Assembly: GCF_000786215.1 (NCBI RefSeq)
Contig: NZ_JROG01000003.1
Location: 434,001-498,000, forward strand
Length of the DNA stretch: 64,000 nucleotides
Direction of reading: 5' to 3'
From: Sphingomonas sp. 35-24ZXX
GTDB taxonomy: Bacteria; Pseudomonadota; Alphaproteobacteria; Sphingomonadales; Sphingomonadaceae
The notes under the pieces are model-generated. The model saw only the letters and a program-made list of their open reading frames with translations. It made no database searches and had not been told where the DNA came from. This document shows, piece by piece, positions 19,082-27,977 of the stretch (its first letter is position 1; every line of letters starts with the position of its first letter). The translations under genes were made by a program, and so were the position numbers.

Positions 19082-20146
19082 ATGCGCCGCGTGTTTCTGA
19101 TTGCCGTGTTGATGGTGGGCATTGCCGCCGGACTGTGGATGGCGCGCGATCCGTTGGGCGAATTTGTCTATGGTCGCGCCGTGAAGGCCGGTTACGGCAC
19201 CGACGTGACGGCAGGGCTCGACGATGGCCTGCATGTCATCCTGTGCGGTACGGGTTCGCCCCTGCCCGACCCCGATCGATCCGGCCCCTGCGCTCTGGTG
19301 ATCGCAGGCAAGCAGGTGCTGCTGGTGGATGCAGGCTCGGGTGCGGGACGCAGGATCGGGCAGATCGGGGTGCCATTGGGCAAGATCGACGCGACCCTCC
19401 TCACCCATTTCCATTCGGATCATATCGATGGGCTGGGCGAGGTCCTGATGCTGCGCTGGGCGGCGAGCAGGCGGACCATCCCAATGCCGGTCTATGGCCC
19501 GGAAGGCGTCGACAAGGTCGTCAGCGGCTTCGATACCGCCTATACTGCGGATTACGGCTATCGCATTGCGCATCACGGCGCGGATATCATGCCGCGCAGC
19601 GGTGCAGGCGCGCGGGCATTCACCATCTCGAGAAGTGCCGAAGCCCAGACCATCTTCGCGAAAGATGGGCTCAAGGTGCAGGCCTTCGCGGTCAAGCACG
19701 ATCCGGTCGAGCCGGCGCTGGGCTATCGCTTTGACTACAAGCGGCGATCGGTGGTGATCAGCGGCGACACCGCACCGACCGCGACCGTCGCGCGCATGTG
19801 CAAGGGATGCGATGTGCTGGTGCACGAGGTCTTGAACCCTCAGATGGTGGGCAAGATCGCCGCCACCGCCAAGGAAAGGGGCGATCGGCGGATTGCCAAG
19901 ATCATGTCGGATATTCCCGGCTATCACAGTTCACCGGTGGCCGTGGCGGGGATCGCCCGGCAGGGAAATGCGAAGATGCTGGTGTTCACCCATGTCGTGC
20001 CGCGGATGCCGACGCGGCTTCTCCACCCCTATTTTCTGCGCGGTGTCGCGGACGCCTATTCGGGGGACGTGGTGATGGGAGAGGATGGAATGCTGATCAG
20101 CCTGCCCGCCCGATCCGATCGGATCAAGCGGGCAGAGCTGCTCTAG
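19082..20146 (+). CDS. Exported MBL-fold metallo-hydrolase
   Basis: A 354-aa metallo-beta-lactamase fold hydrolase with an N-terminal signal anchor (MRRVFLIAVLMVGIAAGLWM), so it is probably periplasmic or membrane-attached. The metal site motif HFHSDHIDGLGE is near residues 104-115. Further ligands are the KHDPVEPALGY histidine, the Asp in VISGDTAPT and the late histidine in VFTHVVPRMP. The arrangement is close to RNase Z and arylsulfatase-like MBL proteins, but the signal anchor argues against a tRNA role. The ATG at 19082 lies 8 bp after GAGGGG. The substrate cannot be assigned. Confidence 0.82.
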   Translation: MRRVFLIAVLMVGIAAGLWMARDPLGEFVYGRAVKAGYGTDVTAGLDDGLHVILCGTGSPLPDPDRSGPCALVIAGKQVLLVDAGSGAGRRIGQIGVPLGKIDATLLTHFHSDHIDGLGEVLMLRWAASRRTIPMPVYGPEGVDKVVSGFDTAYTADYGYRIAHHGADIMPRSGAGARAFTISRSAEAQTIFAKDGLKVQAFAVKHDPVEPALGYRFDYKRRSVVISGDTAPTATVARMCKGCDVLVHEVLNPQMVGKIAATAKERGDRRIAKIMSDIPGYHSSPVAVAGIARQGNAKMLVFTHVVPRMPTRLLHPYFLRGVADAYSGDVVMGEDGMLISLPARSDRIKRAELL

Positions 20147-20153
20147 ACTGAAA

Positions 20154-20438
20154 TCATTTCGTCTCGCGCTCGACTTCGCGCTCGGCTTCGTCCCACTCCC
20201 GCTCGATCTTGTCGCCGGCCTTTTCAGCCTCGGCATCGAGATTCTTGGCAGCTTCGTCGACGCTCGCTTCGACATCGTCCATGGTGTTGTCGATCACTTC
20301 GCCTGCGGTATCGACATTGGCTTCGATATCATCCCCCGCGGCTTCCGCGGCGGCATCCGCCTTGTTTTCGGTCTCGGCCGAACAGGCCGCCAGACCCAAG
20401 GCAAGTGCAGCGACGCTGGCAATTGAAAGACTACGCAT
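20154..20438 (-). CDS. Small Ala/Glu-rich lipoprotein
   Basis: A 94-aa lipoprotein: a signal peptide ends in the lipobox LAAC with Cys19 as the lipidated residue. The mature part is highly charged and helical, with repeats such as AGEVIDNTMDDVEASVDEAAKN and Asp/Glu/Ala spacing of about eleven residues, suggesting an amphipathic helix. I chose the ATG at 20438 because it places the signal peptide at the N-terminus. Similar short lipoproteins occur in sphingomonads without assigned function. It is divergent from polA across 120 bp and converges on the MBL gene with only 7 bp between. Confidence 0.72.
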   Translation of the reverse strand: MRSLSIASVAALALGLAACSAETENKADAAAEAAGDDIEANVDTAGEVIDNTMDDVEASVDEAAKNLDAEAEKAGDKIEREWDEAEREVERETK

Positions 20439-20558
20439 AATTTTACTCCATGATGACAGCGCCCAGATAGCGCCTGACCCGCCGGGGTTACGCATCGGGG
20501 TAACGTCCCGTTCCAAAATTGCATGACCCTGCGATGAGGCGCTGCTATCGCTGCCGCC

Positions 20559-23369
20559 ATGGCACAGCAGAACCACCTCTATCTCGTCGACGGATCGTCC
20601 TATATCTTCCGCGCCTATCATCGGCTGCCCCCGTTGACCAATCCGCAAGGAACGCCGGTGGGCGCGGTCTATGGCTATACCACGATGCTGTGGAAGCTGG
20701 CAGACGATCTGCACAAGGCCGATGGCCCGACCCATATGGCGGTCATCCTCGACAAGAGCTCGCAGAGTTTCCGCAACGAACTGTACGACCAGTACAAGGC
20801 GCACCGCCCTGCCCCGCCCGAGGATCTGGTCCCCCAGTTCCCGCTGATCCGCGATGCAACGCGCGCCTTTTCGATGCCATGCATCGAGGAGGACAATGTC
20901 GAGGCCGACGATATCATCGCCAGCTACGCGGTCGATGCGCTTGCCAAGGGCTGGAAGGTCACCATCGTCAGCTCCGACAAGGACCTGATGCAGCTGATCC
21001 AGCCCGGGCTCGACATGCTCGATACGATGAAGAACGCGCGGCTGGGGCCTGAAGCGGTGATGGAAAAGTTCGGCGTGCTTCCCGAGCAGCTGGGCGACGT
21101 GCTCGCGCTGATGGGCGATGCGGTGGATAACGTGCCCGGCATCCGCGGCGTCGGTCCCAAGACGGCATCGAAGCTGATCGTCGAACATGGCGATCTGGAA
21201 AGCGTGCTCGCGGCCGCACCCGCGATGAAGCCCTCGAAGCTTCGGGACAGCCTGGTCGAGCAGGCCGAGATGGCGAGGCTCAGCAAGGTGCTGGTGACAC
21301 TCAAGGACGATTGCCCGCTGCCCAATGAGCTCGACGATTTCCTGCTCAAGGACATCCCGCCCGAACCGCTGGGCGCCTTCCTGCAGCTTCACGGCTTTAC
21401 CAGTCTGCTGCGAAAGCTGGGGGCGAGCGGTCCGGCGGATGCGCCCGCGCCATCCTCGGCGGGATCATCAGACCAGGGCGCACCCCGATCCGACAATGCG
21501 ATCAAGCCGCAGGCACTGGCGATGCCGCCGATCGATGTTGATGCCTATGCGTGCGTCCAGGATATCGCGACGCTCGACGCCTGGATCGCACGCGCCCATG
21601 CCGCAGGCACGATCGCGGTGGACACCGAAACCGATTCGCTCGATTCGATGCAGGCGCGTCTGGTCGGCGTGAGCCTGGCCGTCGCGCCGGGCGAGGCCTG
21701 CTATATCCCGCTGGGGCATGGCGGCAGCGACATGTTCGCCGAAAAGCCCAGCCAGATCGCGATCGAGGATGCCATCGCTCGGTTGAAGCCGCTGCTGGAG
21801 GACGACAGCGTTCTCAAGATCGGCCAGAACATCAAGTACGACCTCAACGTGCTGGCGCGCCATGGCATCATGGTCGCCCCGATCGATGACACCATGGTGA
21901 TGAGCTTCATGCTGGATGCTGGCCAGGAATTCGGCAGCGGCGGCCACGGGATGGACGCGCTGGCGCAGCGGCATCTGGGCCACGATTGCATCAGCTTCAA
22001 ATCGCTGACTGGCACCGGCAAGAAGCAGATCGGCTTCAACGAGGTCCCGCTGAGCGATGCCACGCGCTATGCCGCCGAAGACGCCGATGTGACGCTGCGG
22101 CTTTGGCACGTGCTGCGTCCGCGCATGCCGGTGGAAGGCGCAACCCGCGTGTACGAGATGGTCGATCGCCCGCTGATCCCGGTGGTTGCCGCGATGGAGC
22201 GCAACGGCATCAGGGTCGATCGCGAGCAGCTTGCGGCGCTTAGCCAGGACTTTGCCACCCGCATGGCGGCGCTGGAAACCGAAATCCATGCGCTGGCCGG
22301 GCAGAGCTTTTCGATCGGCAGCCCCAAGCAGCTGGGCGAAATCCTGTTCGAGAAAATGGGCCTGAAGGGCGGCAAGAAGGGCAAGACCGGCGCCTATTCC
22401 ACCGACGTCACCGTGCTGGAAAAGCTGGCGGGCGAAGGATCGGAGATATCGCGCAAGGTGCTCGACTGGCGGCAGCTGTCCAAGCTCAAGTCGACCTATA
22501 CCGATGCGCTGCAGGAGCAGATCAACCCCGACACGGGCCGCGTCCACACCAGCTACAGCCTGGTCGGCGCGCAGACCGGGCGTCTGTCATCGACCGAACC
22601 CAATCTGCAGAACATTCCGATCCGCACCGAAATCGGCCGTCAGATCCGGCATGCCTTTGTTGCAGAGCCCGGCAATGTGATCCTCGCGGCCGACTATAGC
22701 CAGATCGAGCTGCGGCTTGCCGCGGCCATGGCCGATGTCGATTCTCTGCGCGATGCCTTTGCGCAAGGCGAGGATATTCACAACCGCACCGCGCAGGAGC
22801 TGTTCGGCGAAGTAAACCGCGATACGCGCGGCCGCGCCAAGACGATCAATTTCGCGATCCTCTACGGCATCTCGCGCTGGGGCCTGGCCGGTCGGCTTGA
22901 GGTCAGCGCAGATGAAGCGCAGGCGATGATCGACACCTATTTCCAGCGCTTTCCCGGCATCAACCGCTATATCGCCGAAACGATGGAAAAGGCACGCGAA
23001 TGCGGCTTTACCGAGACCCTGTTCGGCAGGAAAACCCATTTCCCGCGGATCAATTCGAAGAACCAGGCCGAGCGCCAGGGCAGCGAGCGCGCCGCGATCA
23101 ACGCGCCGATCCAGGGGACCAGCGCGGACATCATCAAACGGGCGATGGCGCGGATGCTGCCCGCGCTCGAGGCGGCCGGTCTGCCAAATGTGCGCATGCT
23201 GCTGCAGGTGCATGACGAACTGGTGTTCGAGCTGCCCGAGGGCGACGTGGAAGCGGCATCGGCGGTCATCCGTGCGGTGATGGAGGGCGCTGCGGAACCC
23301 GCGGTAACGCTCAGCGTACCACTGGGCGTAGAGATCGGCACCGGGCCGAGTTGGGGTGCCGCGCATTGA
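20559..23369 (+). CDS. polA: DNA polymerase I
   Basis: The 936-aa repair and Okazaki-fragment polymerase. The N-terminal 5'-3' exonuclease domain covers about residues 1-290 (LVDGSSYIFRAYH at the start, SDKDLMQL and GDAVDNVPGIRGVG inside). The 3'-5' proofreading domain follows, with its DxE motif intact in VDTETDSLDS. The C-terminal polymerase domain has motif A (ADYSQIELR) and motif C (VHDELVFE) with both catalytic aspartates. All three activities are therefore expected. A linker rich in Ala, Pro and Ser lies at about 290-325. Its stop overlaps the start of the antiporter gene by one base. Confidence 0.97.
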   Translation: MAQQNHLYLVDGSSYIFRAYHRLPPLTNPQGTPVGAVYGYTTMLWKLADDLHKADGPTHMAVILDKSSQSFRNELYDQYKAHRPAPPEDLVPQFPLIRDATRAFSMPCIEEDNVEADDIIASYAVDALAKGWKVTIVSSDKDLMQLIQPGLDMLDTMKNARLGPEAVMEKFGVLPEQLGDVLALMGDAVDNVPGIRGVGPKTASKLIVEHGDLESVLAAAPAMKPSKLRDSLVEQAEMARLSKVLVTLKDDCPLPNELDDFLLKDIPPEPLGAFLQLHGFTSLLRKLGASGPADAPAPSSAGSSDQGAPRSDNAIKPQALAMPPIDVDAYACVQDIATLDAWIARAHAAGTIAVDTETDSLDSMQARLVGVSLAVAPGEACYIPLGHGGSDMFAEKPSQIAIEDAIARLKPLLEDDSVLKIGQNIKYDLNVLARHGIMVAPIDDTMVMSFMLDAGQEFGSGGHGMDALAQRHLGHDCISFKSLTGTGKKQIGFNEVPLSDATRYAAEDADVTLRLWHVLRPRMPVEGATRVYEMVDRPLIPVVAAMERNGIRVDREQLAALSQDFATRMAALETEIHALAGQSFSIGSPKQLGEILFEKMGLKGGKKGKTGAYSTDVTVLEKLAGEGSEISRKVLDWRQLSKLKSTYTDALQEQINPDTGRVHTSYSLVGAQTGRLSSTEPNLQNIPIRTEIGRQIRHAFVAEPGNVILAADYSQIELRLAAAMADVDSLRDAFAQGEDIHNRTAQELFGEVNRDTRGRAKTINFAILYGISRWGLAGRLEVSADEAQAMIDTYFQRFPGINRYIAETMEKARECGFTETLFGRKTHFPRINSKNQAERQGSERAAINAPIQGTSADIIKRAMARMLPALEAAGLPNVRMLLQVHDELVFELPEGDVEAASAVIRAVMEGAAEPAVTLSVPLGVEIGTGPSWGAAH

Positions 23370-24712
23370 TGTTTCACACTGTTCGCCAGATCATCGTCCC
23401 CAAGGCACCTGATCTGGATGTGACGGCTTACACCGACCCGATGTTCACCAGCGTGGTCGGCCAGTTTCTGCTGGAAAACTACAAATTGTGGCTGCTGGGG
23501 ATTGGGCTGGTCGTTCTGCTGGTGGCCTGGCTGCCGCTGCTGCTCAAGAAGCTGCCCTTGTCGCTGCCGATCATTTTCGTCGGTCTGGGCATGGCGATGT
23601 TCACCTTCACCCCGCTCAGGCAGTTCTCGCCGCACCCCGTCGAATCGCCGATCCTGATCGAAAAGGCGACTGAGTTCATCGTCATCATCTCGCTGATGGG
23701 GGCAGGGTTGAAGATCAGTCGGCCGCTGAGCTGGTCCGGCTGGAAGATCACGGTGCGGCTGCTGGTGGTCGTGATGCCGCTGACCATCGCGCTGATCGCG
23801 GTGTCGGGGTCATGGATCCTCGGGCTGCCGCTGGCGTCGGCCCTGCTGCTCGGGGCCTGTCTTGCGCCGACGGATCCGGTGCTGGCGTCGGACGTCCAGA
23901 TCGAGAAGCCCGATGGCGAAGACAGTGACGAGGCGCGCTTTGCGCTGACCTCGGAAGCCGGGCTCAACGATGCACTCGCCTTTCCTTTCGTGTATCTTGC
24001 GCTGGCTGCCAGCGCCGCCGGCCTTGGCTGGTCGACACTGGGTGTGTGGGCATGGCAGGATGTCGTCTGGCGGCTGGGTGTGGGCGCGCTGGTCGGCACC
24101 GCGGGCGGCTGGCTGCTCGGTCAGATCATCTACCGGCTGCCGCAGGATACGCGGCTATCGCGCACCGGCGACGGCTTCATCGCGGTCGGAGCGACGCTTG
24201 CGATCTATGCACTGGCCGAATTCGCACATGGCTATGGCTTTCTGGCGGTGTTCATCGCCGGGCTGATCCTGCGACGCTCGGCAGATGGCGACGACTTCAA
24301 CTCGGAACTGCATGATTTTGCCGACGAAACCGAGCGCCTGGTGATGATGGTGCTGCTGGTGCTGTTTGGCGGCATGCTGACCGGTGGCGAGCTAGTGTCG
24401 AACATCGGGTGGACCAACGTTCTTGTGGCCGGACTTGTGCTGCTCGTGATCCGACCTGTCATCGGCTATCTGGCGCTGATCGATATCGATCGTCCGCCGC
24501 TCGAACGCTTCGTTATCGCGTTTTTCGGTATCCGCGGGCTCGGGTCGGTCTATTATCTCGCGTTCGGGCTAAACCACGGCGATTTCGATGGTCAGCACAT
24601 CCTCTGGGAGACGCTGGGGCTGATCGTGCTGGGATCGATCCTGCTGCACGGCCTGACCGTGACACCGGTCATGCGCCTGCTCAACCGGCGGATCGGCAAG
24701 CCCGTGGATTGA
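23369..24712 (+). CDS. CPA1-type Na+/H+ antiporter
   Basis: A 447-aa cation:proton antiporter of the CPA1/NhaP class with about twelve membrane segments. The ion-binding helix motif is GACLAPTDPVLASDV, and SEAGLNDALAFPF is the second family signature. FFGIRGLGSVYYL near the C-terminus is the conserved helix-11 type sequence. The ATG at 23369 overlaps the polA stop as TGATG; a later ATG (MFTSVVGQ) would shorten the N-terminus by about 24 residues and is possible. It probably exports Na+ in exchange for protons at the inner membrane. Ion selectivity (Na+, K+ or Li+) cannot be read. Confidence 0.88.
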   Translation: MFHTVRQIIVPKAPDLDVTAYTDPMFTSVVGQFLLENYKLWLLGIGLVVLLVAWLPLLLKKLPLSLPIIFVGLGMAMFTFTPLRQFSPHPVESPILIEKATEFIVIISLMGAGLKISRPLSWSGWKITVRLLVVVMPLTIALIAVSGSWILGLPLASALLLGACLAPTDPVLASDVQIEKPDGEDSDEARFALTSEAGLNDALAFPFVYLALAASAAGLGWSTLGVWAWQDVVWRLGVGALVGTAGGWLLGQIIYRLPQDTRLSRTGDGFIAVGATLAIYALAEFAHGYGFLAVFIAGLILRRSADGDDFNSELHDFADETERLVMMVLLVLFGGMLTGGELVSNIGWTNVLVAGLVLLVIRPVIGYLALIDIDRPPLERFVIAFFGIRGLGSVYYLAFGLNHGDFDGQHILWETLGLIVLGSILLHGLTVTPVMRLLNRRIGKPVD

Positions 24713-24733
24713 TCCGCGGGCCTGGCATCCCGA

Positions 24734-25624
24734 TCACTCGCGCGATAGCGCCTGCGGATAGACGCCCAGGATACGCACCCATTTGCTGTGATGGCCCAGA
24801 ACCTCAAGCGCGCGATCGACCGCAGGCTGACCGGGCATGCCTTCGATATCGGCGTAGAATTCCGCCGCGGCAAAGCTGCCATCGCGGATATAGCTTTCCA
24901 GCTTGGTCATGTTGATGCCGTTGGTGGCAAAGCCGGACAGCGCCATGAACAGAGCTGCGGGAATGTTCTTCACCTCGAACACGAAGGTCGTCATCACCTT
25001 GCCGGAATCGGGCATGGGGTCGTCGCGATGGCCGGCGAGAACGACGAAGCGAGTCATGTTGTGTGCGGCATCCTCGATACCTTCGACCACCACCTTTAGC
25101 CCGAACACTTCGCCCGCCAGCCTTGATGCCACCGCGCACAGCCCGGGCTCTTCCGATTCGGCCACGAAAGCTGCCGCGCCCGCCGTATCCGGATAGCTCA
25201 CCGGTTCCATGCCATTGGCGCGCAGATAATGCCGCGTCTGGCCCAGCGCCTGCGGATGACTCACCGCCGAATGATAGGGGCCATCACCCTTGGCGAGCAG
25301 GCAGTGGCGTACAGGCAGGAAATATTCCGCAACAATCGTCAGCCCGCTTTCGGGCAGCAGAAAGTGGATGTCGGCTACCCGCCCGTGCTGGGAGTTCTCG
25401 ATGGGGATAATCGCGCGCGATGCGCGGCCGTCTTTCACCGCATCCATCGCATCCTGGAACGAGAAGCATGGCAGCGGATGCCAGTCCGGCGCAAAGCCCG
25501 ATGCCGCGATGTGCGAAAAGGCTCCGGGCGCACCCTGATACGCAATCGCGCGCTCAGGCTCTGCGGCAGCGATTCGCGCCATGTCGTCAACCATCCGACG
25601 GGCGATCTGGGGATAGCTTTGCAT
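24734..25624 (-). CDS. pheA: Prephenate dehydratase
   Basis: A monofunctional prephenate dehydratase of 296 aa, converting prephenate to phenylpyruvate in phenylalanine synthesis. The catalytic domain begins IAYQGAPGAFSH and contains PIENSQHGRVADIHFLL and the essential threonine in NMTRFVVLA. It is followed by a C-terminal ACT regulatory domain (IPAALFMALSGFATNGIN, then KLESYIRDG), so feedback inhibition by phenylalanine is expected. There is no chorismate mutase domain. The start at 25624 (MQSYPQIA) is chosen as the first in-frame ATG giving family length. It is divergent from the cytochrome c gene. Confidence 0.93.
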   Translation of the reverse strand: MQSYPQIARRMVDDMARIAAAEPERAIAYQGAPGAFSHIAASGFAPDWHPLPCFSFQDAMDAVKDGRASRAIIPIENSQHGRVADIHFLLPESGLTIVAEYFLPVRHCLLAKGDGPYHSAVSHPQALGQTRHYLRANGMEPVSYPDTAGAAAFVAESEEPGLCAVASRLAGEVFGLKVVVEGIEDAAHNMTRFVVLAGHRDDPMPDSGKVMTTFVFEVKNIPAALFMALSGFATNGINMTKLESYIRDGSFAAAEFYADIEGMPGQPAVDRALEVLGHHSKWVRILGVYPQALSRE

Positions 25625-25729
25625 GGGCAGGGCGCATAGGCAGGCTGGGCCGTAACGACAAGGCGAAATCGCGCGTGTCGGGGCTTGCAGAGCGCCCGGA
25701 CCATGATTAGAGGGGGCGGCGGACCGGCT

Positions 25730-25788
25730 TGTTGCGACGCGGCAACAGGCCTGATCATTACGCTGAGAGGCCCGGCTGTTGTAGCCGG
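25730..25788. repeat. Two hairpins in the pheA - cytochrome c intergenic region
   Basis: TGTTGC-GACGCG-GCAACA (25730-25747) and CCGGCT-GTTGT-AGCCGG (25772-25788) are perfect inverted repeats in the 235-bp divergent spacer. Neither has a T-tract, so they are more likely operator or leader structures than terminators. The remainder of the spacer shows nothing recognisable. Confidence 0.5.
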
Positions 25789-25859
25789 TCTGATCGGATG
25801 ACGACCTTTCAAGGCGCCGTGCCACCATGGCGTCTGCACAAAAGATGAGGCAACAGGGC

Positions 25860-26504
25860 ATGCAGGACAGCAGAAACACGATTGCAGGTTGGGTTCTTGC
25901 AGGGGGCATCGCCGCCCTTGGCCTGTCGATCATCAGCGGCAAGGTGTTCCATGCCGACAAGCCCGAGCGTCCCGAGAAGCTGGGCTATGTGATCGAAGGC
26001 GTCGTGTCTTCGGAAGGCGAAGGCGCAGCTGCCGAAGTGCCGATCGCAACGCTGCTCGCCAGCGCCGACCCTGCCAAGGGCGAAAAGGTGTTCGCCAAGT
26101 GCTCGTCGTGCCACTCGATCAACAGCGGCGGCGCCAACGGGATCGGTCCCAACCTGTACGGCGTGCTCGGCAAGCCCCATGCCTCGGTCGCGGGCTTCGC
26201 CTATTCGGATGCTCTGAAGAGCAAGTCGGGTCCTTGGACCTTCGAGGAAATGAACGCCTGGCTCACCTCGCCCAAGGCCTATGCCGATGGCACCAAGATG
26301 AGCTTCGCAGGCCTGGGCAAGGCTGAAGACCGTGCCAATCTGATGGCGTGGATGAACACCCAGACCGGCAGCCCGCTGCCGCTGCCTGCGGCTCCCGCAG
26401 CCGATGCGGCCCCCGCGGCCGAGGGCGAAGAAGCTCCTGCCGCGGCTGAAGGCGAAGCGGCACCGGCTGCTGACGCCGCCGCTGCAGCGCCCGCTGCCAG
26501 CTGA
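25860..26504 (+). CDS. Membrane-anchored class I cytochrome c (CycM-like)
   Basis: A 214-aa c-type cytochrome that carries electrons at the periplasmic face of the membrane, probably to cytochrome c oxidase. An uncleaved N-terminal anchor (about residues 8-27, WVLAGGIAALGLSIISG) precedes the haem domain. The haem-binding motif C-S-S-C-H is at residues 81-85 and the axial methionine lies in GTKMSFAG. The fold matches cytochrome c2/CycM of alphaproteobacteria. An unusual Ala/Pro/Glu-rich tail of about 55 residues follows the haem domain. ATG at 25860 is chosen over codons further upstream because the anchor then starts at the normal distance. Confidence 0.92.
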   Translation: MQDSRNTIAGWVLAGGIAALGLSIISGKVFHADKPERPEKLGYVIEGVVSSEGEGAAAEVPIATLLASADPAKGEKVFAKCSSCHSINSGGANGIGPNLYGVLGKPHASVAGFAYSDALKSKSGPWTFEEMNAWLTSPKAYADGTKMSFAGLGKAEDRANLMAWMNTQTGSPLPLPAAPAADAAPAAEGEEAPAAAEGEAAPAADAAAAAPAAS

Positions 26505-26528
26505 TCGGGATCGAAAACCAGGTCTTCA

Positions 26529-26563
26529 AAAGGGCTCCGCCAGCGATGGCGGGGCCCTTTTCA
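26529..26563. terminator. Intrinsic terminator after cytochrome c
   Basis: AAAAGGGCTCCGCC pairs with GGCGGGGCCCTTTT around the loop AGCGAT (stem about 26531-26556), with A-rich and T-rich flanks. It lies between the converging cytochrome c and DUF2721 genes and can act in both directions. Confidence 0.88.
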
Positions 26564-27025
26564 TTCATCATCCAGCCGCAGCAGGCTTTCCTCGATCCGG
26601 ATGTTGCGGGTCGCGAGCCGGATTTCGGCAATGAACAGCAGCAGCCCCGAGATCAGCAGCACCATCGCCAGGATGAATCCGCCGGCGACGATCTGGCCGA
26701 AGCGATAGCCGGTCAGCGACAGCACGAAGATCGAGGCAATCACCAGCGCCACCGTCACCGCGCTCAAAGTACCCATCAGGATCGCCTTGTTCACGATCCC
26801 GGCACGCCGGTCGAGAATGCGCAGCTCGTTCACCACCTGCACATGCGCGTCGCCTTCGGTGCGATGGAACTCCGCCATCTGGACGCGCTCGCGATCGATC
26901 ACCCGCGCCAGCCGGTTGGCAAACATCTGCAGGATATTGCCCGTCGCCAGGAGCAGGAAGGCGGGCGCCATCGCGATCTGGATCAGCCGCCCGATCTGCC
27001 CGATATCGAAATCCGTGATGAGCAT
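26561..27025 (-). CDS. DUF2721 domain membrane protein
   Basis: A 154-aa integral membrane protein of the DUF2721 family. There are three hydrophobic helices, at about residues 16-36 (IAMAPAFLLLATGNIL), 78-100 and 108-130. A charged cytoplasmic segment with the family signature NRLARVIDRER lies after helix 1. The start at 27025 (MLITDF) gives the family's length; upstream in-frame codons would add a non-conserved leader. The function of this family is unknown. It follows the cupin/HEAT operon on the same strand by 60 bp. Confidence 0.82.
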   Translation of the reverse strand: MLITDFDIGQIGRLIQIAMAPAFLLLATGNILQMFANRLARVIDRERVQMAEFHRTEGDAHVQVVNELRILDRRAGIVNKAILMGTLSAVTVALVIASIFVLSLTGYRFGQIVAGGFILAMVLLISGLLLFIAEIRLATRNIRIEESLLRLDDE

Positions 27026-27084
27026 GCTTCCGGCTTCCCCCGCGTGGATTGTACCGGGCGACAATAGCCAGCCGCTCTGCCCCA

Positions 27085-27972
27085 TCAATCGCCAATCGCG
27101 GCGCGGCATCTGCGCGCCAACCATGTCGATCCGCCGGGATCGTAGCGCGCGATGAGCGTGCGGCGCGCCTCGTCCTGCTGCTCTGCCGATGCCAGCGCGG
27201 AGAGCGCCGACCAGCGCAGCCGCTCCTCCGGATGCTGGCGTGCGATCGTGTCCAGGATGTCGCCTGCCGTTTGCGGCGCGAGCATGAGCGCCAGACGGGC
27301 CAGCGTATCGCCCGTGCATCCTGTCAGCACCCGCGCGATCGTGGAGGTGGCAAGATCATACTGAAACTGGTCGGTCCAGCGCTGGCTGGGCGTGCTGTGC
27401 ATCAGGTTGATCGACACCGACAGGCTGGCGGGCGCGTGCTGGCAATGGACATCGCGGCGGGCGCGATAATGCATCAGCTGCCCCGGCACCAGCGTGCTGG
27501 TTCCCTTGGGAGTAAGCACGACTTTCTCCCCCACGACCCCGACGATGCTCTGCGGATCGACCTCGTAATGGTCGCTGCCATAGCCGGGGCCATGATAACC
27601 GATGGTCAGAAAATCGAAATTATGGTCATGGGCGACCCCGTAGACAAAGGCCGCCGCACCGCTGTCGGCAAGCACGGCCTCTTCGTGCGATGGCCAGATG
27701 TTGGCGCGCATGAACCATCCCGCACGCGGCTTGCCCAGCATCATCACCTGGGGCGAATAGCCCTGCCCGCCCTCCCTCCGACAACCTTGGCTGAGTTCGG
27801 TCAGCGCGAGTTCGCCCAAGAATTTTCGGTTTGCTGCCAACCTCGCCAGCCAGTGCGCTGCATGAGCCACCGACGCCGGATCATCCGGAGCAAAGCCCGA
27901 TGCATCAAGGGCCGCCAGGTATTCCGCGAGGCTGCAGGCTTCGGCCGTGTCGGTTGCAATGGGTATCGCCAT
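27085..27972 (-). CDS. Cupin-like/HEAT-like two-domain protein A, unknown
   Basis: A 295-aa protein I do not recognise as a named family. The centre looks like a cupin barrel: an H-D-H motif (AHDHNFDFLTIGYHGPG), a later H-Y-E (SDHYEVDP) and a second block with P-G-x-x-x-H (LVPGQLMHYRAR), which could form a metal site as in thiol dioxygenases. The C-terminal 80 residues are helical with HEAT-like spacing (HPEERLRWSALSALAS). The same layout, including a matching LRW-A segment, appears in the upstream gene, so the two may be diverged paralogues. The gap to that gene is 5 bp. Some databases may label such proteins transposase; no transposase catalytic motif is visible. Confidence 0.6.
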   Translation of the reverse strand: MAIPIATDTAEACSLAEYLAALDASGFAPDDPASVAHAAHWLARLAANRKFLGELALTELSQGCRREGGQGYSPQVMMLGKPRAGWFMRANIWPSHEEAVLADSGAAAFVYGVAHDHNFDFLTIGYHGPGYGSDHYEVDPQSIVGVVGEKVVLTPKGTSTLVPGQLMHYRARRDVHCQHAPASLSVSINLMHSTPSQRWTDQFQYDLATSTIARVLTGCTGDTLARLALMLAPQTAGDILDTIARQHPEERLRWSALSALASAEQQDEARRTLIARYDPGGSTWLARRCRAAIGD

Positions 27973-27977
27973 GACGA

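Noticed and set aside
27085..27972. Transposase label for the cupin/HEAT protein A
   Set aside because: There is no DDE or Tyr/Ser recombinase motif, no terminal inverted repeats and no neighbouring mobile gene; the visible histidine motifs fit a cupin.
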